Assembly (NCBI RefSeq): GCF_001298265.1
Contig: NZ_LGSZ01000028.1
Location: 186,001 to 250,000, forward strand
DNA: 64,000 nt
From: Allobosea vaviloviae
GTDB taxonomy: Bacteria > Pseudomonadota > Alphaproteobacteria > Rhizobiales > Beijerinckiaceae
Direction of reading: 5' to 3'
Positions 54,446 through 64,000 of the stretch are shown piece after piece. The position numbers and the translations under genes were made by a program. Position 1 is the first letter of the stretch; every line of letters begins with the position of its first letter. The notes under the pieces are model-generated. The model was given only the letters and a program-made list of their open reading frames with translations. It was not told the origin of the DNA and did no database searches.

Positions 54446-55138
54446 ATGATCAAGTTCTACTACCACCCCTCGCCCAACCCGGCGAAGATCGCCCTCTTCC
54501 TCGAAGAGGCCGGGCTGCCCTACGAGATGGTGCCGGTCGACACCCGCAAGGGTGAGCAGTTCAAGCCGGAGTTCCTGGCGATCAACCCCAACGCCAAGAC
54601 GCCGGCGCTGACCGATGGCGATGTCACGGTCTTCGACAGCAACGCGATCCTGCTCTACCTCGCCGAGAAGACCGGCCAATTCCTGCCGGAGAACACGCCC
54701 AAGGCCCGCGGCGAGATGCTGTCCTGGCTGATGTTCGTCGCCACAGGCATCGGCCCCTATTGCGGCCAGGCCGTGCATTTCGCCCGCTTCGCCCCGGAGA
54801 AAATCCCCTATGCGATCAACCGCTATGCCCGCGAGGCGGAGCGCCACTGGGGCATCATCGATGCGCGCCTCGCCGAGCACCGCTACATGCTCGGCGACAC
54901 CTACACCCTGATCGACATGTCGGTCTGGGGCTGGGCGACGCGGCTGTCCTTTGCGGTCGGCGACGAATGGGTGACGAAATTCCCGAATGTGAAGCGCCAT
55001 CTCGACGAGATCTCGGCGCGGCCGGCCGCGCAGCGCGCCGTCGCGCTGAAGGACGCCTTCACCTTCAAGACGGATTTCGACGACGAGGCGCGCAAGTTCC
55101 TGTTCCCGCAGAACGCCCATCTCGCCAGCCAGGGGTAA
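54446..55138 (+). CDS. Glutathione S-transferase
   Basis: The ATG at 54446, with GAGGAG before it, gives 230 residues. The N-terminal thioredoxin-like domain has SPNPAKIALFLEEAGLPYE, NPNAKTPALTDGD with the cis-Pro, and the glutathione-binding VFDSNAILLYLAEK; the helical C-terminal domain follows. It resembles the YfcG/YghU-like and disulphide-bond-type GSTs. The preceding dehalogenase gene suggests detoxification of electrophiles, an inference. Confidence 0.9.
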   Translation: MIKFYYHPSPNPAKIALFLEEAGLPYEMVPVDTRKGEQFKPEFLAINPNAKTPALTDGDVTVFDSNAILLYLAEKTGQFLPENTPKARGEMLSWLMFVATGIGPYCGQAVHFARFAPEKIPYAINRYAREAERHWGIIDARLAEHRYMLGDTYTLIDMSVWGWATRLSFAVGDEWVTKFPNVKRHLDEISARPAAQRAVALKDAFTFKTDFDDEARKFLFPQNAHLASQG

Positions 55139-55213
55139 GCCGCGCGCGGCAGTGAAGGAACGACAAAGATCGCCCGACGAGTCGATGCAGCTTCAGGTCT
55201 CCGGACCATCCGG

Positions 55214-55234
55214 TCCCGCGATGTGATCGCGGGA
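55214..55234. terminator. Hairpin between convergent GST and kinase genes
   Basis: TCCCGCGAT-GTG-ATCGCGGGA is a perfect 9-base stem. It lies between two convergent genes but has no U-run, so it is a weak terminator candidate. Confidence 0.45.
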
Positions 55235-55314
55235 TCGGCCCGGCGAGCGTGATGGAACGTCTTCCGTATCCCTCCGGTGATGTCGCTGGGGCGCGCTGTG
55301 ACCGGTCGCGCGTC

Positions 55315-56850
55315 TCAACCCGGATCGTTCTCGCCGTCGCCGTCCTTGAGGGCGTCGAGCGGCGCGTCGAGCGTGAAGACGAGACCGGTCGAAAGAAAGG
55401 CGCTCTCGGACCGGGCTCCCTGCGAAGGGAAGGTCCGTTCGATCAGGCGGGAGCCGAAGCCGCGCCGTGACGGTGCGACGACCGGCGGCCCGCCGCTCTC
55501 CTGCCAGCGCAGCCGGAAATGGGATACGCCCTCGATCTCGTCGACACGCCATGACAGGGCGACCCTGCCGGTCTGGTTGGACAGCGCGCCATATTTCACG
55601 GCGTTGGTCGCCAGTTCATGCAGCACGAGGGTCAGCGCCAACGCCGGCCTCGGCCCGACCACGAGATCGGGGCCGCCGATCGTAAAGCGCTGCGCATCGC
55701 CCTGGAGGCCGACGACGCTTTCGGCGATGCCCGCCATCGGCGCATTGGCCCTCTGGCCGGCAACGAGCAGATCATGGGCACGCGACAGCGCAGCAAGCCG
55801 GGCGCTGAAGGTCTCGTTGGCGGCCTCCAGCGAAGTGGCGCCGCGCAGGGTCTGCGAGGCGATGGCCTGGATCATCGCCAGCGTGTTCTTCACGCGGTGC
55901 GCCAGTTCCTGCATCAGCAGCCGCTGCTGCGCCTCGGCTTCCTTGCGCTCGGTGATGTCGAGATGCGCGCCGATCAGTCGGAGCGCCCGCCCGCTCTCGT
56001 CGCGCTCGATCTGTGCCAAGGCTGAGATCCAGCGCACCGCCCCGTCCGACGGGCGCACGATCCTGTATTCGATCTGGTAGTCCCGCGCCGTCCCCAACAC
56101 GGTCTCGCGGAAATGGCTTTCGACCATGGACCGCTCCTGGGGATGGATGCGGCGGACCCAGTCCTCATGGCTCTCATGCTCGGCCTCGGGCGGCAGTCCA
56201 TGGATCAGCAGATATTCCGGCGAGCGCCGGTTGCGGAAACCATCGCGGAGATCGACCTCAAGCCCGCCGACCTTGCCGATCTTCTGGACCTGGGCCAGTT
56301 GCTGCTCGCGGCGGCGCAGCGCCTGCTCGGCCGCATCGCGCTCGCGCTGGGCACCGACCAGCGCTGTCGTCTCGGTCACGACGGCCAGCACGCCAAGCGC
56401 CACCCCGCTGTCGCCGAAGATCGGGCTGTAGTCGACATTCAGCCAGACATCCTCGGCCACGCCGTTGCGGTGCAGCACGAGCGGCAGGTCGCGATAGGAA
56501 AGCGGCGAGCCACCGGCGAAGACGGTCCGCATGACCTCGTCATGCAGGTCGGTCACTTCCGGCCAAGCGTCGAGCAGATTGCAGCCGAGGATCGCGGGGT
56601 GCTTTGCTCCCGCGATCACGGCATAGGCATCGTTGTACAGCAGCAGGCCGCTTTCGCCCCAGAACATCACCATCGGCGTCGGTGAGGCCAGGACGAGCTG
56701 CAGGGTCGATTTCAGGCGTTCCGGCCATTGCGGCGGTGGCCCAAGCGGCGTTTCCGCCCCCGACCATGCGCGCAGCATGGCTCCGACCTCGCCGCCGCCA
56801 ACCGGCCATGATCCCCCAGCCATGCCGTTTCCCCCCGAACCGACCGACAT
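55315..56850 (-). CDS. HWE-family PAS sensor histidine kinase
   Basis: Up to 511 residues (a Met at codon 10 is an alternative start). Residues about 45-165 and 190-310 are PAS domains; the second ends with the PAC-like RLIGAHLDITERKEAE. The kinase core has the phospho-acceptor in ELAHRVKNTLAMIQAIA and the ATP site with LHELATNAVKYGALS, RLRWQESGGP and GFGSRLI: the His, Trp and Glu that name the HWE family. No membrane segment is visible, so it is cytoplasmic. No response regulator gene is adjacent. It likely senses a small signal through PAS, as LOV-type HWE kinases do. Confidence 0.92.
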   Translation of the reverse strand: MSVGSGGNGMAGGSWPVGGGEVGAMLRAWSGAETPLGPPPQWPERLKSTLQLVLASPTPMVMFWGESGLLLYNDAYAVIAGAKHPAILGCNLLDAWPEVTDLHDEVMRTVFAGGSPLSYRDLPLVLHRNGVAEDVWLNVDYSPIFGDSGVALGVLAVVTETTALVGAQRERDAAEQALRRREQQLAQVQKIGKVGGLEVDLRDGFRNRRSPEYLLIHGLPPEAEHESHEDWVRRIHPQERSMVESHFRETVLGTARDYQIEYRIVRPSDGAVRWISALAQIERDESGRALRLIGAHLDITERKEAEAQQRLLMQELAHRVKNTLAMIQAIASQTLRGATSLEAANETFSARLAALSRAHDLLVAGQRANAPMAGIAESVVGLQGDAQRFTIGGPDLVVGPRPALALTLVLHELATNAVKYGALSNQTGRVALSWRVDEIEGVSHFRLRWQESGGPPVVAPSRRGFGSRLIERTFPSQGARSESAFLSTGLVFTLDAPLDALKDGDGENDPG

Positions 56851-57130
56851 GCTCTTCGTGTTTCCGAGCCTCGCCTGTTCCGACGCCCGCCCATGCTGAT
56901 GCCAGCCTCTGGAGGGCCCGGCAAGCCCGGATCGGGCACGCGCGCAGCACTAGCAGGCTCCGTGGAATGCCTACACATCAAAAGACATGGTTCTGTTTGG
57001 CAGGTTCGAGGACCGCGGAGGCTCTCGGTTTCGGCGAAAGCAGTGGCAGCTCAAACGGTTTCGCGGCAGTGTCACCAAAACGATTCCGCGTGCATCTCGG
57101 CCGCCGGACGTGTTTCAGCGGAGGGGCAGG

Positions 57131-58804
57131 ATGCCGACCGATATCGAGATTGCGCGCGCGGCGACACTTCAACCGATTGCGGATATTGCGGCCAAGGCCG
57201 GCATTCCCGCCGCAGCCCTCGAGCCCTACGGCAAGTTCATCGCCAAGGTCGACACGCACGAAATCCCTGATTTCGCCGCGCGGCCCGACGGCAAGCTGAT
57301 CCTCGTCACCGCGATCAACCCGACGCCGGCCGGCGAGGGCAAGACGACGACGACGGTGGGCCTCGGCGACGGCCTCTCGCGCATCGGCAAGCGCTGCATG
57401 ATCGCTTTGCGCGAGCCCTCGCTTGGCCCCTGCTTCGGCGTCAAGGGCGGCGCCGCCGGCGGCGGCTATGCGCAGATCGTGCCGATGGAGCAGATCAACC
57501 TGCATTTCACCGGCGATTTTCACGCCATCACCAGCGCGCACAACCTGCTGGCCGCCCTCATCGACAACCATGTCTACTGGGGCAACGAACTCGGCATCGA
57601 CACCCGCCACATCGCCTGGCGGCGCGTCATGGACATGAACGACCGCGCCTTGCGCTCGACCGTCTCCTCGCTCGGCGGCGCGAGCAACGGCTTCCCGCGT
57701 GAGGACGGCTTCGACATCACCGTCGCCTCCGAGGTGATGGCGATCTTCTGCCTGGCGACCGACCTCGACGATCTCGAAGCCCGGCTCGGCAAGGTCGTGG
57801 TCGGCCGCACCCGCGACAAGCGCCCCGTGACGGCGGCTGACCTCAAGGCCACGGGCGCGATGAGCGTGCTGCTCAAGGACGCGCTGATGCCCAATTTGGT
57901 GCAGACGCTGGAGGGCACGCCCGCCTTCGTCCATGGCGGCCCCTTCGCCAACATCGCCCATGGCTGCAACTCGGTGATCGCGACGCGCACCGCGCTGAAG
58001 CTCGCCGACTATGTTGTGACCGAGGCTGGTTTCGGCGCCGATCTCGGGGCCGAAAAGTTCTTCGACATCAAATGCCGCAAGGCTGGCCTGAAGCCGGCGG
58101 CCGCCGTGATCGTCGCCACCGTCCGGGCGCTGAAGATGCATGGCGGCGCCTCGAAGGAGGTGCTGGGCCAGGAGGATCTGGCGACGCTCGAGGCTGGTCT
58201 CGCCAATCTTGCCCGCCATGTCGGCAATATCCGCAAATTCGGCGTGCCCCCGATCGTCGCGATCAACCACTTCACCAGCGACACCCCGGCCGAGCATGCG
58301 CTGATCGCGAATTTCTGCCGCAACCATCTCGGTGTCGAGGCGGTGATCTGCCGGCACTGGGCCGATGGCGGCGCCGGCACGGAGGAACTGGCGCAGAGGG
58401 TCGTCGCACTCGCCGAGGGCGGGGAAGCGGATTTTGCGCCGCTCTATCCCGACGCGATGCCGCTCTGGGACAAGCTGGAGACGGTCGCCCGCGAGATCTA
58501 CGGCGCGGATGGCATATCCGGCGACGCCAAGGTGCGCGCCCGTTTCACCGAACTCGAGGCGGCCGGATATGGCCATCTGCCGGTCTGCGTGGCCAAGACG
58601 CAGTACTCTTTCTCCGCCGACCCGACCTTGCGCGGCGCGCCCACGGGCCACATCGTCCCGGTGCGAGAGGTCCGGCTCTCGGCTGGAGCCGGCTTTGTCG
58701 TGGCGATCTGCGGGGACATCATGACGATGCCCGGACTGCCGCGCGTACCCGCTGCCGAGCGCATCCATATTGATGAGCAAGGGCGCATCGAGGGCCTGTT
58801 CTGA
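57131..58804 (+). CDS. fhs: Formate-tetrahydrofolate ligase
   Basis: The ATG at 57131 is preceded by GGAGGGGCAGG and gives 557 residues, the standard length. [23 protein letters not shown] P-loop (here [16 protein letters not shown]) binds ATP, and [20 protein letters not shown] is diagnostic. It makes 10-formyl-THF from formate, feeding one-carbon metabolism and linking to formate from frmAB. The open frame from 56987 upstream is not family-like. Confidence 0.97.
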   Translation: MPTDIEIARAATLQPIADIAAKAGIPAAALEPYGKFIAKVDTHEIPDFAARPDGKLILVTAINPTPAGEGKTTTTVGLGDGLSRIGKRCMIALREPSLGPCFGVKGGAAGGGYAQIVPMEQINLHFTGDFHAITSAHNLLAALIDNHVYWGNELGIDTRHIAWRRVMDMNDRALRSTVSSLGGASNGFPREDGFDITVASEVMAIFCLATDLDDLEARLGKVVVGRTRDKRPVTAADLKATGAMSVLLKDALMPNLVQTLEGTPAFVHGGPFANIAHGCNSVIATRTALKLADYVVTEAGFGADLGAEKFFDIKCRKAGLKPAAAVIVATVRALKMHGGASKEVLGQEDLATLEAGLANLARHVGNIRKFGVPPIVAINHFTSDTPAEHALIANFCRNHLGVEAVICRHWADGGAGTEELAQRVVALAEGGEADFAPLYPDAMPLWDKLETVAREIYGADGISGDAKVRARFTELEAAGYGHLPVCVAKTQYSFSADPTLRGAPTGHIVPVREVRLSAGAGFVVAICGDIMTMPGLPRVPAAERIHIDEQGRIEGLF

Positions 58805-58958
58805 CAAGGCCTCGCGCCAGATCCGTCGCATTGGCGGATTTTTAAGCCCTCGGCGACAGGGTTGCTCCAAGTTTTGATGAGAGCCGGATTCAGATGTCGC
58901 CCGGGGTGCTTAGCGCTTCCAGACGACATCTCCGGATCATCCAGGAGACGTCGCGACC

Positions 58959-60716
58959 ATGGGACCGGCCACTGGAGCCGCGCTGCTGCCCCGAGGCCTG
59001 AGGGCGAAAGTGCTGGGCTGGACCCTGGCGATCCTGATCGCGGTCGCCTTGCCTGCGGCAGGCGCTTTCATCTGGCTCGTCGACGGCACGGTGATGAAGC
59101 TCGGCACCCTCTTCGCCGAAAAGCAGATTCTGTTCGACCGCTATCGCGGCCTGGACTCGCTGATGCGGGAGGTCTCGCTCGCCGAGACCGTGGCGCGCTC
59201 ACCCGCCATCCTCGAATGGGCACTGGACGAGGCCGATCCCGCCAAGGCGCAGCGCGGCCTGGCCGAACTCGAGCACTACCGGCTCTCCTTCAAGGACCGG
59301 AGCTATTTCGTCGTGCTCGACGGCTCCGGCAACTACTATTTCAACGACAAGGACAACAGCTACGAGCACGATCGCAGGCGCTACACCCTTGCGCGCGATA
59401 ACCCACGCGATGGCTGGTACTACAAGACCGTAGGGCTTGGATCGGGTTGCCATCTCAATGTCGACAACGACGACAACCTCAAAGTCACGAAAGTCTGGAT
59501 CAACTGCATCATCCGCCGGGGCGAACGGGTTCTGGGCATCATCGGCACTGGCGTCGACCTCACGCAGTTCATCCGCGAGGTCGTCGATATCCCGCAGACC
59601 GGGGTGCAGAGCATGTTCGTCGACCGCAACGGCGCCGTGCAGGCGCATCGCGACCCCAAGCTGGTCGATTTCCACAGCCTCACCAAGGACCTCAAGGCCA
59701 AGACGACGGTCTTCACGCTGCTCGACCGCGAGCGCGACCGCAGCGCGCTGGCGACAATGATGGAACAGGTCGCGGCCGGCGGGGTGCTGGTCCGCTCCCG
59801 CTTCATGCAGATCGAGGGCCGTCAGGCTCTCGTGGGCGTCGGCTATCTCGACCGCATCGGCTGGTTCAACATCACCATCATGGATCTCGACGAGATCATC
59901 GACCGGCGCCTCTTCGTGCCGATCGCTGTCCTGTTGGCGGCGATGCTGCTAGCCGCGGCGGCGTTGATGACCCTGCTGTTCAAGCGCAGCGTGCTCGACC
60001 GGCTGGCGCGCGTCGAGGGCGCGGTCCAACGAGTCCGGAGCGGCCGCTTCGACGATGTCGCGACCGACCGCGGCGACGACGAGATCGGCAGGCTCGTCAG
60101 GGCGTTCGGCGAGATGGCCAGGACGGTCGGCGACAACACCGACAGGCTCGAGCAGATGGTGCGCGAGCGCACGCACACCCTGGACCGCCTCGCCCATCTC
60201 GACCCGCTGACCGGTATCTTCAACCGCCGGGGCTTCGAGCGCGCCTTCGAGACCGAGCAGAACCGGGCACGGCGCAGCGGCAGGCAGGCGGGCCTGCTGC
60301 TGGTCGACATCGACAACTTCAAGCCGGTGAACGACGGTCACGGCCATCATGCGGGCGACGCCGTCATCGTCGAGATCGTCGCGCGCCTGACGGGCGTTCT
60401 GCGCAATTACGACATCTGCGCGCGCTGGGGCGGTGACGAGTTCATCGTGCTGCTCGGCGATGCAGGCCCGGCCTCGCTGTCATCGGTCGCAGCCAAGATC
60501 ATCACCGCTGTACGGGCCGAGCCGGTTATCCTCGCCGACGGCCTGTCGCTGCCGGTCACGGTCAGCATCGGCGCCTGCCTCGTGGCGGAGAGGGCGACGC
60601 TCGCCGAAGCCGCAGGCCATGCCGACATGGCGCTCTACGCTGCCAAGAAGGGCGGCCGCGACACCTTCGTCATCGACGATACGGCGCGCCATGGTCAGCC
60701 GAGCACCACCCGCTGA
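58959..60716 (+). CDS. Diguanylate cyclase with Cache sensor, HAMP and GGDEF domains
   Basis: A 585-residue membrane protein. Helices lie at about residues 17-41 and 318-341; between them is a periplasmic Cache-type sensor with the ligand-loop segment DRSYFVVLDGSGNYYF and a C-lobe with GYLDRIGWFN. HAMP spans about 345-398 and GGDEF about 415-580. GGDEF is intact at 491-495 and the product-inhibition site RxxD is present as RNYD (482-485), so an active cyclase under c-di-GMP feedback is expected. No EAL domain. It probably converts an extracellular small-molecule signal into motility or biofilm control. Confidence 0.94.
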   Translation: MGPATGAALLPRGLRAKVLGWTLAILIAVALPAAGAFIWLVDGTVMKLGTLFAEKQILFDRYRGLDSLMREVSLAETVARSPAILEWALDEADPAKAQRGLAELEHYRLSFKDRSYFVVLDGSGNYYFNDKDNSYEHDRRRYTLARDNPRDGWYYKTVGLGSGCHLNVDNDDNLKVTKVWINCIIRRGERVLGIIGTGVDLTQFIREVVDIPQTGVQSMFVDRNGAVQAHRDPKLVDFHSLTKDLKAKTTVFTLLDRERDRSALATMMEQVAAGGVLVRSRFMQIEGRQALVGVGYLDRIGWFNITIMDLDEIIDRRLFVPIAVLLAAMLLAAAALMTLLFKRSVLDRLARVEGAVQRVRSGRFDDVATDRGDDEIGRLVRAFGEMARTVGDNTDRLEQMVRERTHTLDRLAHLDPLTGIFNRRGFERAFETEQNRARRSGRQAGLLLVDIDNFKPVNDGHGHHAGDAVIVEIVARLTGVLRNYDICARWGGDEFIVLLGDAGPASLSSVAAKIITAVRAEPVILADGLSLPVTVSIGACLVAERATLAEAAGHADMALYAAKKGGRDTFVIDDTARHGQPSTTR

Positions 60717-60770
60717 CACGGGCCGGGAACCAACGCTCTTCCGGACGCGCCTTGCCTCGCTGGCCGACAA

Positions 60771-60800
60771 CAAAAAAGGGCGCCCTTGCGAGGCGCCCTT
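60771..60800 (-). terminator. Rho-independent terminator after ftsH
   Basis: Read on the minus strand, AAGGGCGCC (complement of 60792-60800) pairs with 60776-60784 over a 7-base loop, and the run TTTTTT follows (60777-60772). The perfect 9-base stem with a U-tract makes it the clearest terminator in the window. Confidence 0.88.
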
Positions 60801-60826
60801 CCGATGGAAATGCCCGAAGCGAAGCC

Positions 60827-62755
<1,929 letters not shown>

Positions 62756-62862
62756 CAGTCCGATCGGGCCTGCCGGACCAACCGGAAGAGGCCAAGAGTT
62801 GCAAAGACTAATCTAGGTGCGACAGGGGCCCTTGCCAAGGGAAACAAGGCACGATGCCTGAG

Positions 62863-63948
62863 CTATGAGATCGCAGGGTGAACACCGCGTCTGCGGGGCC
62901 CCTCGCGCCGCAAGGTCAGGACTCCGTCGGCGGCCAGCGAGAGCACGCAGCCCGACAAGGTCCGCCGCGTCGCAAGCGCCTCGCGGGCCGCGTCGCGGAG
63001 CGCTTCGACACAGGCCTCGAGCCGCTCAAGTCGGTTCGCGACACCACCCTCCCCGCCGATCTGCTCCAGCGCCAGCGCGACGACACGCAGCCCGATCTCC
63101 TCCGGCTCGGACAACAGCGCGCGGAACCGCAGCCGCAGCATTGGCGCGTCATCGACCGGCAGGAGCAGCGCCGGCAGCGAGGGTTCCTGCAGCGAAAGTT
63201 CCTGCAGCAAGACCTTCGCCCGCTGCGCTGCCGCCTCGTCGAGCCGCGCGATGCGCTTCGCCAGCAGCGCCAGCCGCTCCGCGCTCAGCCCCTCCTGGGC
63301 GAGGCCCGGCATCAGGGCGCGCCAGCGCACCCGCTCGAAGCGAAGGTCGCCATTGCTCGGATCGGTGACGAAGGGCAGAGCCCGCGCCTGCGCTGTTGCG
63401 AGCAGCCGCACCTTGGGGATGCTCAGAAGCGGCCGCGCCAGAACGATCGGCCCCTTGCGGACACGCTCGCGCATCGCGGCGAGTCCGGACGGGCCGGAGC
63501 CCCGCGCCATGCGCATCAGCATCGTCTCGGCCTGGTCGTCCTGGGTGTGAGCCGTCACCAGAACCGCTCCGCCGAGCCGCTGCGCCTCCTCGACGAGCAG
63601 CGCATAGCGAGCCCTGCGCGCGCGCTCCTGCACGCCCGTCGCAGGCTTGGCGCCATCCCAGAGCAGAATCCGGTGGGGCACACCGAGTTGCGCGCACAGG
63701 GCAGCGACGCCTTCGGCTTCCGCAGCGGAGGCGGCCCGCAGGCCGTGATCGACGGTCGCGGCATGAAGCGCCGGACGGCCCGCCTCCCGCGCCCATTCGG
63801 CGAGCAAGCCGAGCAGGGCCACCGAGTCAGGGCCGCCGGAGACGGCGACGAGCAGCCTCGCCTCGGCGCTCAGCCCCGCGAACAGATCGGCGGCCTCGCG
63901 GCACCCGATCGGGAGATCGGCAGGATCGCTCTGCGCAACCGCGCTCAA
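62863..63948 (-). CDS. tilS: tRNA(Ile)-lysidine synthase
   Basis: The first 361 residues from a TTG at 63948 are listed, but the frame is open to the window's right edge (it reads EFGTAGDRARAAAFRLRL before it), so the true start may be upstream. AVSGGPDSVALLG is the PP-loop near residue 33, and HTQDDQAETMLMR holds the conserved motif. The enzyme modifies C34 of the tRNA-Ile2 anticodon to lysidine. The C-terminal half is helical. It precedes ftsH in the usual order. Confidence 0.9.
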   Translation of the reverse strand: MSAVAQSDPADLPIGCREAADLFAGLSAEARLLVAVSGGPDSVALLGLLAEWAREAGRPALHAATVDHGLRAASAAEAEGVAALCAQLGVPHRILLWDGAKPATGVQERARRARYALLVEEAQRLGGAVLVTAHTQDDQAETMLMRMARGSGPSGLAAMRERVRKGPIVLARPLLSIPKVRLLATAQARALPFVTDPSNGDLRFERVRWRALMPGLAQEGLSAERLALLAKRIARLDEAAAQRAKVLLQELSLQEPSLPALLLPVDDAPMLRLRFRALLSEPEEIGLRVVALALEQIGGEGGVANRLERLEACVEALRDAAREALATRRTLSGCVLSLAADGVLTLRREGPRRRGVHPAIS

Positions 63949-64000
63949 GCGCAGCCGGAACGCCGCCGCTCGCGCTCGATCCCCTGCCGTACCGAATTCG

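Noticed and set aside
56851..57130. Possible riboswitch before formate-THF ligase
   Set aside because: No conserved riboswitch core could be recognised; the sequence only shows weak hairpins.

Overview
The window reads as a GC-rich alphaproteobacterial chromosome, most likely Hyphomicrobiales and close to Bosea or Methylobacteriaceae. The signs are an MFS-PlsC-AMP-ligase (LplT/Aas-type) fusion, Omp25-like outer membrane proteins, an HWE-type sensor kinase, a class III alcohol dehydrogenase/FrmR formaldehyde module with formate-THF ligase, and many hyphomicrobial-style intergenic palindromes. This placement is inferred from gene content, not from a database match. I saw no tRNA, rRNA, CRISPR array or complete insertion sequence.

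Left part (1-15.5 kb): a tightly coupled six-gene minus-strand operon (acyl-ACP synthetase/acyltransferase fusion, GNAT-like membrane protein, E1/ThiF-like enzyme, membrane protein, YghO-like GNAT, nitroreductase-like protein running off the left edge) that looks like an uncharacterised lipid or acyl-conjugate pathway. Next come a YiaA/B protein and a PspA-like protein divergent from a TetR regulator, with three identical-type palindromes between them. A deletion scar follows, joining the end of an antisense MmgE/PrpD gene to a 5'-truncated Rieske oxygenase whose reductase partner is intact. The section ends with an OhrR-type MarR regulator facing a Tat-exported alpha/beta hydrolase, and a catalase-family protein.

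Molybdenum section (15.6-25.2 kb): paoABC-type aldehyde oxidoreductase and a YdeP/FdhF-type molybdopterin oxidoreductase face a modABC operon that ends in a ModE-like regulator, so cofactor enzymes and molybdate uptake sit together. A polyamine/iron-type ABC importer (25.3-29.3 kb), a 2H phosphoesterase, a dihydroorotase-like amidohydrolase, YgfZ, Tag, an HD hydrolase, an orphan TadG-like protein and malate synthase follow.

At 37.5-41.3 kb is a lone, visibly lower-GC gene for a 1270-residue protein with an N-terminal PD-(D/E)XK nuclease-like domain, a STAND-type NTPase and a long helical C-terminus. This is the architecture of Avs-type antiphage sensors and is the best candidate here for an undescribed defence protein. 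Beside it lie about 600 bases of structured non-coding sequence.

Right part (42-64 kb): NUDIX hydrolase, outer membrane proteins, a formaldehyde detoxification cluster (frmR, frmA, frmB) with a readable promoter and operator, idonate/gluconate dehydrogenases, glmM, gpmI, a haloacid dehalogenase, a GST, an HWE kinase, formate-THF ligase, a Cache-HAMP-GGDEF diguanylate cyclase, ftsH with a clear terminator, and tilS at the edge.
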